This document shows, in pieces, positions 15,856 through 23,341 of a DNA stretch of 50,438 nucleotides; the first letter of the stretch is position 1; each line of letters opens with the position of its first letter. The translations under genes and the position numbers were made by a program. This DNA is from a virus. The notes under the pieces are model-generated. The model made no database searches. It had not been told where the DNA came from and worked only from the letters and a program-made list of their open reading frames with translations. The stretch is taken from the IMG/VR virus record IMGVR_UViG_3300005613_000092, positions 1 to 50,438 of that record; one strand, written 5' to 3'.

Positions 15856-16071
15856 ATGGTGACAGTAGGCGAAAGACCAGATGTCCGTATGCCTTACGGC
15901 AACATGTGCTTTGTAATATGTTCAGAATGTGGGCATGAAACCGAATTTTATTTCTATGACAGCGTTAAGTGCATAAAATGCAGAAAACCTTTTCCAGTTA
16001 GCCCGTGGATGATAAAACAGAACTTCAGAATAAGACTCAGCTACCACTTTGGAGATGCTCTAGGCAAATGA
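15856..16071 (+). CDS. Zinc-ribbon family copy A
   Basis: 71 aa from ATG 15856. FVICSECGHETEFYFYDSVK then CIKCRKPFPVSP, ending in RIRLSYHFGD. Four Cys in two CxxC pairs 18 residues apart. First of five near-tandem paralogues through 17581. Confidence 0.75.
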   Translation: MVTVGERPDVRMPYGNMCFVICSECGHETEFYFYDSVKCIKCRKPFPVSPWMIKQNFRIRLSYHFGDALGK

Positions 16072-16292
16072 TTACCATAAAGGAACGCATAGACGATAGA
16101 ACAGTGATTGCTCTCGGCAACACTGAAAAGGAGTTTAAGTGTCCACATTGCGGGGTGCTGCAGATATGCCTATCAGAAGAAACATTCTTCTGCACTTCCT
16201 GTTTGGAAGACGTGTTGAATATTGGAAGATTGGCAAACAGCAAGACGTACAGGCTTTGCTATTACTCTGGAACTATTGATGACAAAGGATAA
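16068..16292 (+). CDS. Zinc-ribbon family copy B
   Basis: 74 aa; ATG 16068 overlaps the previous TGA (ATGA). FKCPHCGVLQICLSEETFFC with CTSCLEDV, and the shared end TYRLCYYSGTIDDKG. Confidence 0.75.
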   Translation: MITIKERIDDRTVIALGNTEKEFKCPHCGVLQICLSEETFFCTSCLEDVLNIGRLANSKTYRLCYYSGTIDDKG

Positions 16293-16294
16293 AA

Positions 16295-16549
16295 ATGCCA
16301 ATAACATTGACGGTAGAGTATGCAAAAAGAGGGGAAAATATATTAGATAATTCAGATGGCATGACATACAGAAAGATAAAGTGCCCCTTCTGTGACGCTG
16401 ATCAAGTCTTTAGATACAGGTCTACGGAGAAGTGCGATAGCTGCAACAGCAGGATAATTGACGGGTTGAAACTTCTGTTTAACCCCAAATACAAACTAGC
16501 CTTCCACTGGGGCTACGTAACTGACAACGGGGTCTGGAGCGTGCATTGA
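16295..16549 (+). CDS. Zinc-ribbon family copy C
   Basis: 84 aa from ATG 16295. IKCPFCDADQVFRYRSTEKC then CDSCNSRI, ending YKLAFHWGYVTDNG. Same spacing as copies A and B. Confidence 0.75.
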   Translation: MPITLTVEYAKRGENILDNSDGMTYRKIKCPFCDADQVFRYRSTEKCDSCNSRIIDGLKLLFNPKYKLAFHWGYVTDNGVWSVH

Positions 16550-16550
16550 A

Positions 16551-17069
16551 ATGAAACGTTTGGTCAAAAAAGTGATTAGTTATGACATTGGAGAACTCCC
16601 AATTACCATAATGGAGTTCTTTGAGTCTGATTTGTTTAAAATCATATTCTTAGGTCTTATTTATTACGGCGGTATGGCGATCATACTGTATGGTATTTCT
16701 CAAATGCCCTATACGCTTATTTGGCCTATTTGGCTGTCTTCCGCAGGAACAAATATGGTGATGTTGAATATTCTGCCAGGATTGTTCCATTTTGACAACT
16801 TAGATAAACCATCAACAACATTCATGCTAGTGGGTATGGGGCCGCTGTTGTATCCAAGAGCGCTTTGTTGCCTCATGTCGTTCGCGGCGAATGCAAATTG
16901 TTCCATGATGTTATTAAGGAGGCCAATTGCCAGATGGGGTGGAGTAGACGACCCTTGGGTCAGCGCAATTGTAAGAAACAAGGACCTTGGGTATATTCCT
17001 TCATTTGGAGGCAGGATTGAAAGTGTTTTGAAAGCGGTCTCTAGAATAGCAAGATTTAGGATATGGTAA
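16551..17069 (+). CDS. Membrane protein inside the zinc-ribbon cluster
   Basis: 172 aa from ATG 16551, directly after copy C. Three or four hydrophobic segments (IIFLGLIYYGGMAIILYGI, MPYTLIWPIWL, MVMLNILPGLF, PRALCCLMSFAANANCSMML), basic C-terminus. Unknown family; its stop overlaps copy D. Confidence 0.65.
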   Translation: MKRLVKKVISYDIGELPITIMEFFESDLFKIIFLGLIYYGGMAIILYGISQMPYTLIWPIWLSSAGTNMVMLNILPGLFHFDNLDKPSTTFMLVGMGPLLYPRALCCLMSFAANANCSMMLLRRPIARWGGVDDPWVSAIVRNKDLGYIPSFGGRIESVLKAVSRIARFRIW

Positions 17070-17293
17070 TGATTGAGGTATCTGTCGAAACACAAGTAAT
17101 GATGAGCAATAGAACTGAGTTCGAATGCCCGCAGTGTAACCATAGACAAATGTTCTATGTGGCGTCGCCTATAAAGTGTGAGGACTGCAAAGTCTCCCTG
17201 CCAGATTTGAGCGCCATGCGTAACGATCCAAAAGAGAGATTGTTTTACCACTTCTTTATTGAGAAAGATATGCATGGACTTCTCAATAGGTAA
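17063..17293 (+). CDS. Zinc-ribbon family copy D
   Basis: 76 aa from ATG 17063 (ATG 17069 also possible). FECPQCNHRQMFYVASPIKC then CEDCKVSLPDL, ending ERLFYHFFIEKD. Confidence 0.75.
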   Translation: MVMIEVSVETQVMMSNRTEFECPQCNHRQMFYVASPIKCEDCKVSLPDLSAMRNDPKERLFYHFFIEKDMHGLLNR

Positions 17294-17329
17294 ATTGGCC
17301 CGATATACGGGATTACGGGGTATACAACA

Positions 17330-17581
17330 ATGCTGACTGTAAGAATTACACGACCAAATAGCAATAATTTTATAGATCCAGATGTAAGGATTTTTACTTT
17401 TATGTGCCCAGCTTGCGGTAAATTCATAGCACACATGAGCTTTGAAATAACGCCCGTGACATGCAGGCATTGCAGCAAGCCTTTACCAGATGTAAGAGGA
17501 ATTACCGAAAGAAAAAGATGCAGAATTGCCTGGCACGTATTAGACAAGACTTCTTGGGAGACGTATGAATGCGCGCAGTAG
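17330..17581 (+). CDS. Zinc-ribbon family copy E
   Basis: 83 aa from ATG 17330. FMCPACGKFIAHMSFEITPV, TCRHCSKPLPDV and the end CRIAWHVLDK keep the family pattern of two CxxC pairs and a conserved [YFW]H near the C-terminus. Confidence 0.75.
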   Translation: MLTVRITRPNSNNFIDPDVRIFTFMCPACGKFIAHMSFEITPVTCRHCSKPLPDVRGITERKRCRIAWHVLDKTSWETYECAQ

Positions 17582-17688
17582 CGCAGCAGCGTGCAGTTTA
17601 AGCGGGCCGTGCAAGCTTGTAGACAGCGAAGCGGCCAAAGCAACAAAATTAGCTCCAATAAACTAACCTCTAGTATGTGTGAGGCACT

Positions 17689-17868
17689 ATGAAAAAACCC
17701 CCTCTTGAGGTAAGAGTTAAAATTATCCAAGAAGCCAAACTCCTGCTTCTAGAAAGAGCAATCCTAGGGGTTGATGTCTCTGCCGAGCTGAAAATAGTTA
17801 ACAAAAAACTCAAGGAATACGGAAGATTGCGCCGTGAAAGGAAAAAAAGACAAAAAAAGATTAGTTAA
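17689..17868 (+). CDS. 59-aa basic helical protein
   Basis: ATG 17689. Helical and strongly basic at the C-terminus (RLRRERKKRQKK), so nucleic-acid or membrane contact is likely. No clear ribosome site other than gaggca. Followed at once by a strong promoter. Confidence 0.55.
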   Translation: MKKPPLEVRVKIIQEAKLLLLERAILGVDVSAELKIVNKKLKEYGRLRRERKKRQKKIS

Positions 17869-17872
17869 ACCC

Positions 17873-17901
17873 TTGACAAACACCATATCGTGTATTATAT
17901 T
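17873..17901 (+). promoter_or_regulatory. Sigma70-like promoter
   Basis: TTGACA (17873-17878), 17-bp spacer, TATATT (17896-17901). It lies in a non-coding gap 50 bases before the 17951 gene. Same layout as the sites at 24095 and 25826. Confidence 0.7.
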
Positions 17902-17950
17902 GTCTTTACCTTGGACAGTATTTATTGCCTATATCTATTGGAGATGGTAA

Positions 17951-18244
17951 ATGTATTATGATTTTTTTGCAGTCATTACTAATGACAAATGTTATTTCTG
18001 CAACGGGCATGAGCTCATAAGATTCGCTGAACATTGGACATTTTGTCCAAACTGTGCAGCAATATACACTAGAATGGTTCTAAATGAAACTAACTGCGAG
18101 CACATAAACAAGAGTACCCCAGTAGTCACAAATGACTGCTGGTTTCGTAAAAACAGAGAGAAAAAAGTATATATCAAATATTTGAGTTTTGACGACCAAA
18201 GCTGCTCTAAGTGCGGCAAACCCTGCGAAGCAGATGGGTGGTAA
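17951..18244 (+). CDS. Double zinc-knuckle protein
   Basis: 97 aa from ATG 17951 with tggagatgg. KCYFCNGHE with FCPNCAAIY forms one zinc site; CEHINK and CSKCGKPC may form another. Served by the promoter at 17873. Confidence 0.7.
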   Translation: MYYDFFAVITNDKCYFCNGHELIRFAEHWTFCPNCAAIYTRMVLNETNCEHINKSTPVVTNDCWFRKNREKKVYIKYLSFDDQSCSKCGKPCEADGW

Positions 18245-18245
18245 A

Positions 18246-18338
18246 ATGATAAGCGGAGAATTAATGCTTTCAATATATATTATAACTCTAATTGTATTAA
18301 ATATTGGATATGCGAAAAAGAAGCACAAAAAGTACTAA
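18246..18338 (+). CDS. 30-aa membrane peptide
   Basis: ATG 18246, two bases after the previous stop. Hydrophobic helix (LMLSIYIITLIVLNI) and basic tail (YAKKKHKKY). Overlaps the next ORF. Confidence 0.45.
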   Translation: MISGELMLSIYIITLIVLNIGYAKKKHKKY

Positions 18339-18468
18339 AGTAAAATACACTTGCGGGTACTGCCAAGACACTGGTTACCTTACCAGTATTGATGGAAGAT
18401 GGAAAACCGATAAACGCACTGGAACAAAAAGAATACGCTGCCCGCGAGGCTGCTGGATAAAGACATGA
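18310..18468 (+). CDS. 52-aa zinc-ribbon-like protein
   Basis: ATG 18310 overlaps the membrane peptide. TCGYCQDTGYLTSIDGRWK and CPRGCW give four Cys in zinc-ribbon spacing; basic N-terminus. Confidence 0.5.
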   Translation: MRKRSTKSTKVKYTCGYCQDTGYLTSIDGRWKTDKRTGTKRIRCPRGCWIKT

Positions 18469-18576
18469 ATTCACTTCACATTTCGGACGAATACCAACAA
18501 CACCCAGGTGGTGTCATACCACCGCTGCGTCTAAACCCAAACATTATATAATTTATAGATAATACAAGAGGTTGTC

Positions 18577-18681
18577 ATGGATGAAGAGTTAAAAGTGGCG
18601 TTAAAAGTCACGGGTCTATGCACAATACCAATTTGGCTGTTGGTAATTTTTATTTTATGCGGAGGGATTAAATATTTATGA
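18577..18681 (+). CDS. 34-aa membrane peptide
   Basis: ATG 18577 with caagaggt upstream. One hydrophobic helix (TIPIWLLVIFILCGGI). Its stop overlaps the next ATG (ATGA). Confidence 0.5.
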   Translation: MDEELKVALKVTGLCTIPIWLLVIFILCGGIKYL

Positions 18682-18836
18682 AAGATGAAACAGAGGAAGT
18701 AAAAGGTATAGATGTTACAGTAGAAGCTCAAAAATGTGAGCACTGCGGCCACCATGAGATTGGCACAGTTGATAAAGATGGTAACTTCACCCAGTTGAAA
18801 CCGGGAACAAAAGTCATCATATTGGAAAGGAGTTAA
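18678..18836 (+). CDS. 52-aa protein with CEHCGHH motif
   Basis: ATG 18678 coupled to the previous stop. AQKCEHCGHHEIG may be half of a metal site. No family known. Confidence 0.5.
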   Translation: MKDETEEVKGIDVTVEAQKCEHCGHHEIGTVDKDGNFTQLKPGTKVIILERS

Positions 18837-18837
18837 A

Positions 18838-19047
18838 GTGTCTGGCAAACATCAGGTCTTTAAATCATGCGGTAAAGACAGGCAAATAATCAACGATATG
18901 GGCTCACTTGGCGACGACCGTGACTCAATAAGAATAGAAATCAGCAATAGAGAGGCATGGGAGCTTGCAGAAGAGCTGCTTGGAAAACTGAGGAAAGGCA
19001 GCAACCTCGGAACGGCAATAACCTTTTTTGGGAAGATGGATGGCTAA
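18838..19047 (+). CDS. Hypothetical 69-aa protein
   Basis: GTG 18838 directly after ggaaaggag. Pattern IRIEISNREAWELAEELLGK suggests a small alpha/beta fold. Unknown. Confidence 0.6.
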   Translation: MSGKHQVFKSCGKDRQIINDMGSLGDDRDSIRIEISNREAWELAEELLGKLRKGSNLGTAITFFGKMDG

Positions 19048-19049
19048 CA

Positions 19050-19289
19050 ATGAGCTTAATAATGAACAATCTGGAGAAAGTTGATTTTACAGTTATAACT
19101 GTACGTGAGGATGGCTCAAAAACATGGTCTGTTCCTTATGCAGAAGTAAAAACTGCTTTAGATCATAAAGATCAATTGAGACGGAGCCTTTTCGGCGAAA
19201 TGTATATTGGCAGCGGTCAACAGAACCGTGTAAGAGATATACTTGTTGTCGAAAGAACTACTGTAATTAATGAGAAGGTAATTGGATGA
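19050..19289 (+). CDS. Hypothetical 79-aa protein
   Basis: ATG 19050 chosen (three bases after the previous stop) instead of the longer frame that would overlap. Beta-rich start FTVITVREDGSKTWSVPYAE. Unknown. Confidence 0.6.
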   Translation: MSLIMNNLEKVDFTVITVREDGSKTWSVPYAEVKTALDHKDQLRRSLFGEMYIGSGQQNRVRDILVVERTTVINEKVIG

Positions 19290-19403
19290 TAGTAGATTTA
19301 AGCTCCAAAATCAACAATACAGTGAGCAAAGCTCCGGCCTTAGCTGGTTCGTAGACCTTAATGTGAACGCTGCTTACTGTCAATGATCAAAAAAGGTTGT
19401 CCA

Positions 19404-20276
19404 ATGACTGAACGAGAAATAACAAAAGCGGCCAACTTGGCTAAAGAGATTATAAAAGAAATACCCAGTAACAACCAGAGCACTCCAGATTACGAAGTGG
19501 CGCTTGGGTGTTTCAACGATCCAAGGAAAAACGTGTATCTCGTAAGATCTAAAGAAATTACCGAAACATTTAAAAAGCCGATTGCAAAGAACATATGCTT
19601 TAGGACTTTATGGCACGATTTGCAGCAAGGAAACCCAAACAGGGTTTACATGAGAATCGAAGACTGCAAGAAGGTGCAAGTAGAAATTACTTCCAAGGAG
19701 AAAAAGCAGTGGATAAAACTTGCCCAAAAACATGGCTTTTTGCCGAAGTACATCAGACAGTTTTGGGTAAGTAAGGGAGAATATGTCGTTAATTTAGATG
19801 ACAAAAATATGTGTCCGTCACTGCTGTATTCATATTTGTCTGTAATAAGATGCATCAGGGACGAACCTGCTTTTGTTAAAAGTATTTTGATTATGACAAA
19901 CCAAGGTGTGAATTACTATTTAGCTTTTACTCTTGCTTCTAGTATATACATAACAAACTCTGGCCATCATATTGTCGACATTTCCAAAGGTTATCCTAAT
20001 AGGGCTGTCAGAAGTTATGAGGCGTTTCTTAAAGTTGGTTTGAACGTAGGAATGGCAATCGCTCTCAAAAGGTATTTTGACAACCCTAGGAAGTGGGACG
20101 GCAGGCATGTGCCTAGGAGACAAGATGAGACAACCAAGTTGACATGGAACTGTCATGATACCATAAGATCAGCAGCGGAATATGTGAAAGTGGAAATTAA
20201 GGCATCTAGGCTTTACGATCCTTCGGTAGTTAAAGCGGTTATGTCAAACGGCGGTAAAAAAGTAGAATTGGGTTAA
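19404..20276 (+). CDS. Hypothetical 290-aa protein upstream of the tRNA
   Basis: ATG 19404 preferred over ATG 19383 because aaaaagg precedes it at fair spacing. Soluble, mixed alpha/beta, with the block GHHIVDISKGYPNRAVRSYE and a basic C-terminal third (RYFDNPRKWDGRHVPRRQDE). No family recognised. The tRNA begins four bases after its stop, so the two may be on one transcript. Confidence 0.7.
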   Translation: MTEREITKAANLAKEIIKEIPSNNQSTPDYEVALGCFNDPRKNVYLVRSKEITETFKKPIAKNICFRTLWHDLQQGNPNRVYMRIEDCKKVQVEITSKEKKQWIKLAQKHGFLPKYIRQFWVSKGEYVVNLDDKNMCPSLLYSYLSVIRCIRDEPAFVKSILIMTNQGVNYYLAFTLASSIYITNSGHHIVDISKGYPNRAVRSYEAFLKVGLNVGMAIALKRYFDNPRKWDGRHVPRRQDETTKLTWNCHDTIRSAAEYVKVEIKASRLYDPSVVKAVMSNGGKKVELG

Positions 20277-20279
20277 TAT

Positions 20280-20369
20280 GGTGGGGGTGGCGAAAAAGGC
20301 TAGACGCGTTGGGTTGTGGCCCCAGTGTCCATGAAGGACGTGCCGGTTCAAGTCCGGTCCCTCACCCCA
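20280..20369 (+). tRNA. tRNA with GTG (His) anticodon in a Leu-like class II body
   Basis: Acceptor stem gtggggg (20281-20287) pairs with ccctcac. Base 20280 is G (G-1) and pairs with discriminator C73; CCA is encoded (20367-20369). The anticodon stem ttggg/cccag holds loop ttgtggc, anticodon GTG at 20316-20318. The T arm gccgg-ttcaagt-ccggt is standard. The variable region is about 16 nt with a gtcc/ggac stem, and the D arm plus ggctagacgcg reads like tRNA-Leu. G-1:C73 and GTG are the main HisRS identity elements, so charging with His is expected, but the long variable arm belongs to Leu/Ser/Tyr-type tRNAs. Confidence 0.9.
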
Positions 20370-20492
20370 AAGACTGAGAAGATTGACACCGACAATCTTA
20401 TGATGGCAGGAAAATGCATTGAACAGCCTTAGAGCCGCAATCCCCGAACGGTGTTCGGGGTTAGGCTCTTGACAAGTAGGATTTAATGCTTA

Positions 20493-20891
20493 CTATTGGT
20501 TTTGGATATACTTTTTAATAACATCTAAAGGAGCACCGCCAGTGGATACTACAAAATACCCAGAAGACCAAAGAGTTCTGGAATGTTTTCCCCAATACGG
20601 AAAAGTATATTTGTTGTGTAGATACGAAGAAGACCGCACTTTTAGTGCTCCTATAACACTACCAAGATTGTCTTGTGGTGTTGTTTCCAAAAGAAAATGT
20701 ATGTGGTCTTCTTCGCCGTTTATTTCAGAAATGCTTACAGACATTCGTTTAGCCATTTCTGGAAGAGTTAAAATCAAATCTTGGAGAATGTGTTGATGCA
20801 GAACTTTATATCGAAACTTGGTAACAAATACAATATGGTAGACGAGAAAGAACTTGCAGTGTGTCTTACTTTTAAGGTCGTTATACCTCAT
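20493..20891 (-). CDS. tnpA: IS200-type Y1 transposase TnpA
   Basis: 132 aa from the second Met (20891); a start at 20924 would add 11 residues. It opens THCKFFLVYHIVFVTKFRYK, typical of the family. The HUH motif is visible in EEDHIHFLLE, and the catalytic Tyr lies in DVIKKYIQNQ at the C-terminus. Known members cut and rejoin single-stranded ends at the LE and RE hairpins during replication. The gene appears intact, diverges from tnpB, and their 5' ends overlap. Confidence 0.92.
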   Translation of the reverse strand: MRYNDLKSKTHCKFFLVYHIVFVTKFRYKVLHQHILQDLILTLPEMAKRMSVSISEINGEEDHIHFLLETTPQDNLGSVIGALKVRSSSYLHNKYTFPYWGKHSRTLWSSGYFVVSTGGAPLDVIKKYIQNQ

Positions 20892-21935
20892 AATCTTACT
20901 CCTATTTTGGATGAGTTGTATCAAAAAGCATCTGTTTGTGTTAATAGAATGTTAGAAGACAGAACCAAATCTTCTTCAAAATATTACAAAGAGGTACCTT
21001 GTGTTCTTGCTAAAAGTCTTATTTCTAAATACCAAAGAGATAAGAAACTAAAGCAGGTCAAAAATCTTGTTTTGCCTGTATGTGGGGATAAAGGAAAACA
21101 AGTAAAGATTGTAGAAGGTGGTATTAGAGTTCCAGCCTTTTTCAAAAAATCTATTTTGCCAGTCAAGTTTCCTAAACCCATTGTAGGGTTTATTAGACAG
21201 GTAGAGTTCTTTAAAAAAAATGGTAAGTGGTTTATGTCCTATTCCTATAACACCCCTGCTTTACAAGAACAAGAGATTCAAGGATTTCTTGGAGTTGATA
21301 GAAACAGTGTAGAAAATGTTGTAGTTTGTGCTGATGTTATGTCTGGAAAAGTTAGGAAGTTAGGTCCAGATGTATCTGGAATAACTAAAAACTTTCGTAA
21401 TAGAAGGAAAAACTTACAGAAGAAAGGAGCTAAAAATGCTTTAAAGAAAATCAGAAGAAAACAGTCAAATAGAGTTAAAGATATTAATCATAAAACTTCC
21501 AAATCCGTTGTTGACTATGCCAAATCACATCGTCTTGCTATTGTATTAGAAGATTTAGGAAAGATTTCCAAGAAAGGTAAAGCCAAGAGATATGTTCAAA
21601 AATCTCAATGGTCTTTCTATCAGTTGGAAACTTTCATCAAATACAAAGCATCTTTGCTTGGCATACCCATCTATTTTGTAAATCCGGCTTATACAAGTCA
21701 GGTTTGTAGCAGATGCGGAAGTATCAACAAACCAAACGGTAAAGTTTACAAATGTGATTGTGGAAGTTTGACTCATAGAGATTCGAATGCCGCCTTTAAC
21801 ATATCGGCTAACGGATGGTTTCTTTATGAGCAAACGGCAGAACAAAATGCTTCAGCCGTGGGGCATATTGGTGTTCCCCTAAACCAGAGTTCCGAAAAGG
21901 CGGTTCAACTAGAATCGTCGGGCGGTGCCCGATGA
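20835..21935 (+). CDS. tnpB: RNA-guided nuclease TnpB
   Basis: 366 aa from ATG 20835; earlier in-frame ATGs at 20781 and 20796 lie inside the tnpA overlap. The RuvC triad is intact: Asp155 in GVDRNSVEN, Glu239 in IVLEDLGK, Asp316 in LTHRDSNAAFNI. The zinc finger is CSRCGS...YKCDCG (about 291-308). The arginine/lysine-rich bridge region (RNRRKNLQKKGAKNALKKIR) precedes RuvC-II. Known TnpB proteins use a right-end RNA whose guide is the flanking DNA. Complete and probably active. Confidence 0.93.
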   Translation: MVDEKELAVCLTFKVVIPHNLTPILDELYQKASVCVNRMLEDRTKSSSKYYKEVPCVLAKSLISKYQRDKKLKQVKNLVLPVCGDKGKQVKIVEGGIRVPAFFKKSILPVKFPKPIVGFIRQVEFFKKNGKWFMSYSYNTPALQEQEIQGFLGVDRNSVENVVVCADVMSGKVRKLGPDVSGITKNFRNRRKNLQKKGAKNALKKIRRKQSNRVKDINHKTSKSVVDYAKSHRLAIVLEDLGKISKKGKAKRYVQKSQWSFYQLETFIKYKASLLGIPIYFVNPAYTSQVCSRCGSINKPNGKVYKCDCGSLTHRDSNAAFNISANGWFLYEQTAEQNASAVGHIGVPLNQSSEKAVQLESSGGAR

Positions 21936-21960
21936 GCATCAATGGCGTGTTGCAGCATAT
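21780..21960 (+). ncRNA. Predicted right-end omega/re-RNA with guide
   Basis: By analogy with known TnpB systems, the 3' end of tnpB plus the right end (hairpin 21917-21931) forms the scaffold, and the first 16-20 flanking bases after the element form the guide (aatggcgtgttgcagcatat, 21941-21960). The 5' end is guessed. The same 20 bases occur behind TTATG at 50323-50347. Confidence 0.5.
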
Positions 21961-22116
21961 GAGGAAGGTCTATGGGAATCAGAAGACTTAATGGAGGCAT
22001 TTGTAGGCACCACTTATACAGGTGAAGAAGCAAGTTATATCTATGACCATGAAGTAATGTCACAAGATGAATATGATGAGTGGACAACGATGTCAGGTGT
22101 AACTGCATCTGGATAA
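21941..22116 (+). pseudogene. 3' part of a gene cut by the IS right end
   Basis: Reads in frame WRVAAYEEGLWESEDLMEAF onward to TAA at 22116, acidic product. No native start remains; a GTG inside the IS end could start it by chance (21925). The missing 5' part is at 50240-50327, and the first 111 bases are identical to 50328-50438. Confidence 0.8.
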
Positions 22117-22172
22117 TAAATACTGCGCAGTAGTCGCTCTGGTCTGACTGCGCTAGGGCGACGCAACTATAA

Positions 22173-22229
22173 GAAGCCAGAAGTGGGGGAAATTCCTCTG
22201 TTTCTGGCTTTTTATTTGGTTTTTTTTTC
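22173..22229 (+). terminator. Rho-independent terminator
   Basis: Stem agccagaa/ttctggct (22175-22182 with 22202-22209) with an inner gggaaattcc fold, followed by a T-rich tail including nine T at 22220-22228. It ends the transcript of the truncated gene and precedes the promoter at 22250. Confidence 0.85.
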
Positions 22230-22249
22230 AAAAAAGTTGTATTTTTTAC

Positions 22250-22277
22250 TTGACAGATCGAAATTAATGCTTATTAT
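22250..22277 (+). promoter_or_regulatory. Sigma70-like promoter, early block
   Basis: TTGACA (22250-22255), 16 bp, TATTAT (22272-22277), with TG before the -10; a TATAAT also follows at 22280. Located between a terminator and the early genes. Its spacer matches closely that at 158-143 on the - strand. Confidence 0.65.
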
Positions 22278-22362
22278 AGTATAATATAAGACAAGAGGAA
22301 TAAACTAACCATATATACTATAGAAAGGTATTGAATATCTTATAAGACAAGAGGAGATGAGA

Positions 22363-22422
22363 ATGAGTAAAGAAAACATGACAGAACACTGCAAATTATT
22401 GGAATGCGGTGGTTGTAGGTAA
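22363..22422 (+). CDS. 19-aa Cys-rich peptide followed by hairpin
   Basis: ATG 22363 with gaggagatgag. Peptide HCKLLECGGCR at its end. A ggagcgg/ccgctcc hairpin follows at 22430-22449 without a T tract. It may be a leader peptide; weak support as a protein. Confidence 0.35.
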   Translation: MSKENMTEHCKLLECGGCR

Positions 22423-22470
22423 ATCTAACGGAGCGGAGCAATCCGCTCCTAACTAAAAGGAGACAGAACA

Positions 22471-22650
22471 ATGATAGGCAAAGAAAAATTAGCAGTGATT
22501 ACACTGCATGTTCAGGCAGAAATAAAGAAAAGAATTAAACAAGATGCGGCACTTCTGGAACGTTCAGAAGGTTGGATTGTAAGAAAAATCTTTGCGCATT
22601 ATTACAGAGGAGAAGAGCGATACGGAGGAAGAAATGAAGGTAAAGAATAA
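22471..22650 (+). CDS. 59-aa ribbon-helix-helix-like protein
   Basis: ATG 22471 with aaaggagac. VITLHVQAEIKKRIKQDAAL followed by SEGWIVRKIFAHYYRG fits the beta-strand plus two helices of CopG/Arc-type repressors. First sizeable gene after the early promoter, so an autoregulator is plausible (inference). Confidence 0.6.
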   Translation: MIGKEKLAVITLHVQAEIKKRIKQDAALLERSEGWIVRKIFAHYYRGEERYGGRNEGKE

Positions 22651-23155
22651 TCTAGCCGGAAAGGAATTCGGCAAGTGGTTTGTTATAGCACCATCACATA
22701 AGAATAAACATGGTGCAATTCATTACTGGTGTGAGTGCAGCTGCGGTGAAATTGGATTAGTGCGCGGCGCCGCTTTAAGAGCAGGACAAAGCAAATCCTG
22801 CGGATGCAGCCGAGTTAAACACGGACACCTTGTAGATTATGCGAAAAATGGCTATAAACGCAGTGTCAACTATAAAATTTGGGAAAATATAAAGACTAGA
22901 GTATTCTATCACACACATAAAAGCCATATATACTATCGTGATTTAGGCATTTATCGTCCTTGGTTAGAAGATTTTAACGAGTTTAATAAATATATCAAGG
23001 AAAACCTAGGTGAGCGTCCTGATAATACTTACACTATTGACAGAATAGACAATAACGGCTCATATGAGCCTGGAAATTTACGCTGGGCGACTTGGCATCA
23101 GCAGGCAGCGAACAGAAGACCGTATGGATCAGTAACAAAAAGGAGAAGAAAATGA
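22634..23155 (+). CDS. HNH-type homing endonuclease-like protein
   Basis: 173 aa from ATG 22634 with cggaggaag; it overlaps the previous gene. N-terminal Cys-rich DNA-binding part (WCECSCGE, SKSCGCSR) and a C-terminal HNH-like block (YTIDRIDNNGSYEPGNLRWA, then AANRR). This matches the common phage HNH/AP2-associated protein layout. Free-standing mobile nuclease by family; no intron is visible. Confidence 0.8.
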   Translation: MKVKNNLAGKEFGKWFVIAPSHKNKHGAIHYWCECSCGEIGLVRGAALRAGQSKSCGCSRVKHGHLVDYAKNGYKRSVNYKIWENIKTRVFYHTHKSHIYYRDLGIYRPWLEDFNEFNKYIKENLGERPDNTYTIDRIDNNGSYEPGNLRWATWHQQAANRRPYGSVTKRRRK

Positions 23156-23325
23156 GATTGACTAATATATTGCTGACTATGATTTTACTATTGCTATTGT
23201 ATACCAATTTTAAACCATTTATATTTCCAGAGGCAAACGCTGATGGAGTGCAGGCGGTGAAGATTGTTTCTGTCGGCAATAGCGGTGTCTATGGCGGTTA
23301 TTTACCAGTGAAAATAGTTGAATAA
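23152..23325 (+). CDS. Small membrane-anchored or secreted protein
   Basis: 57 aa; ATG 23152 overlaps the HNH stop (ATGA) and has aaggagaag. The N-terminus is a signal peptide or anchor (LTNILLTMILLLLLY) with a possible ANA-D cleavage site, then a short polar part. Unknown function. Confidence 0.6.
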   Translation: MRLTNILLTMILLLLLYTNFKPFIFPEANADGVQAVKIVSVGNSGVYGGYLPVKIVE

Positions 23326-23341
23326 AACGGAGGATTAAGAA

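Larger units (their letters stand above)
20403..21940. mobile_element. IS200/IS605-family element with tnpA and tnpB
   Basis: Preceded by TTATG (20398-20402). Left-end hairpin ccccgaac-ggt-gttcgggg lies inside outer arms agagcc/ggctct (20431-20468). Right-end hairpin tcgggc-ggt-gcccga lies just before gcatcaa. Both hairpins share the ggt loop, as expected for subterminal palindromes recognised by a single-strand Y1 transposase. There are no terminal inverted repeats and no target duplication, as known for this family. The boundary is certain only to one or two bases because of the aa at 21941-21942. The right flank is repeated at 50328, where it is preceded by TTATG. Confidence 0.85.

Noticed and set aside
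16709-17470. 253-aa open frame on the - strand
   Set aside because: It lies opposite the membrane protein and two zinc-ribbon paralogues whose family pattern proves the + strand is coding.
17582-17688. Second tRNA-like gene
   Set aside because: A ggcc-ended fold can be drawn but no cloverleaf with T arm or CCA end is present.
19286-19354. 22-codon ORF after the 19050 gene
   Set aside because: No ribosome site and too short to support beyond its overlapping ATG.
20431-20469. Rho-independent terminator for the tRNA transcript
   Set aside because: Strong hairpin, but no T run follows, and its ggt loop matches the IS right-end hairpin, so it is taken as the IS left-end palindrome.
20469-20496. 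TTGACA-16-TACTAT promoter-like sequence before tnpA
   Set aside because: It fits the promoter pattern, but it lies inside the IS left end, overlaps the tnpA stop and would read antisense to tnpA, so I do not list it as a working promoter.
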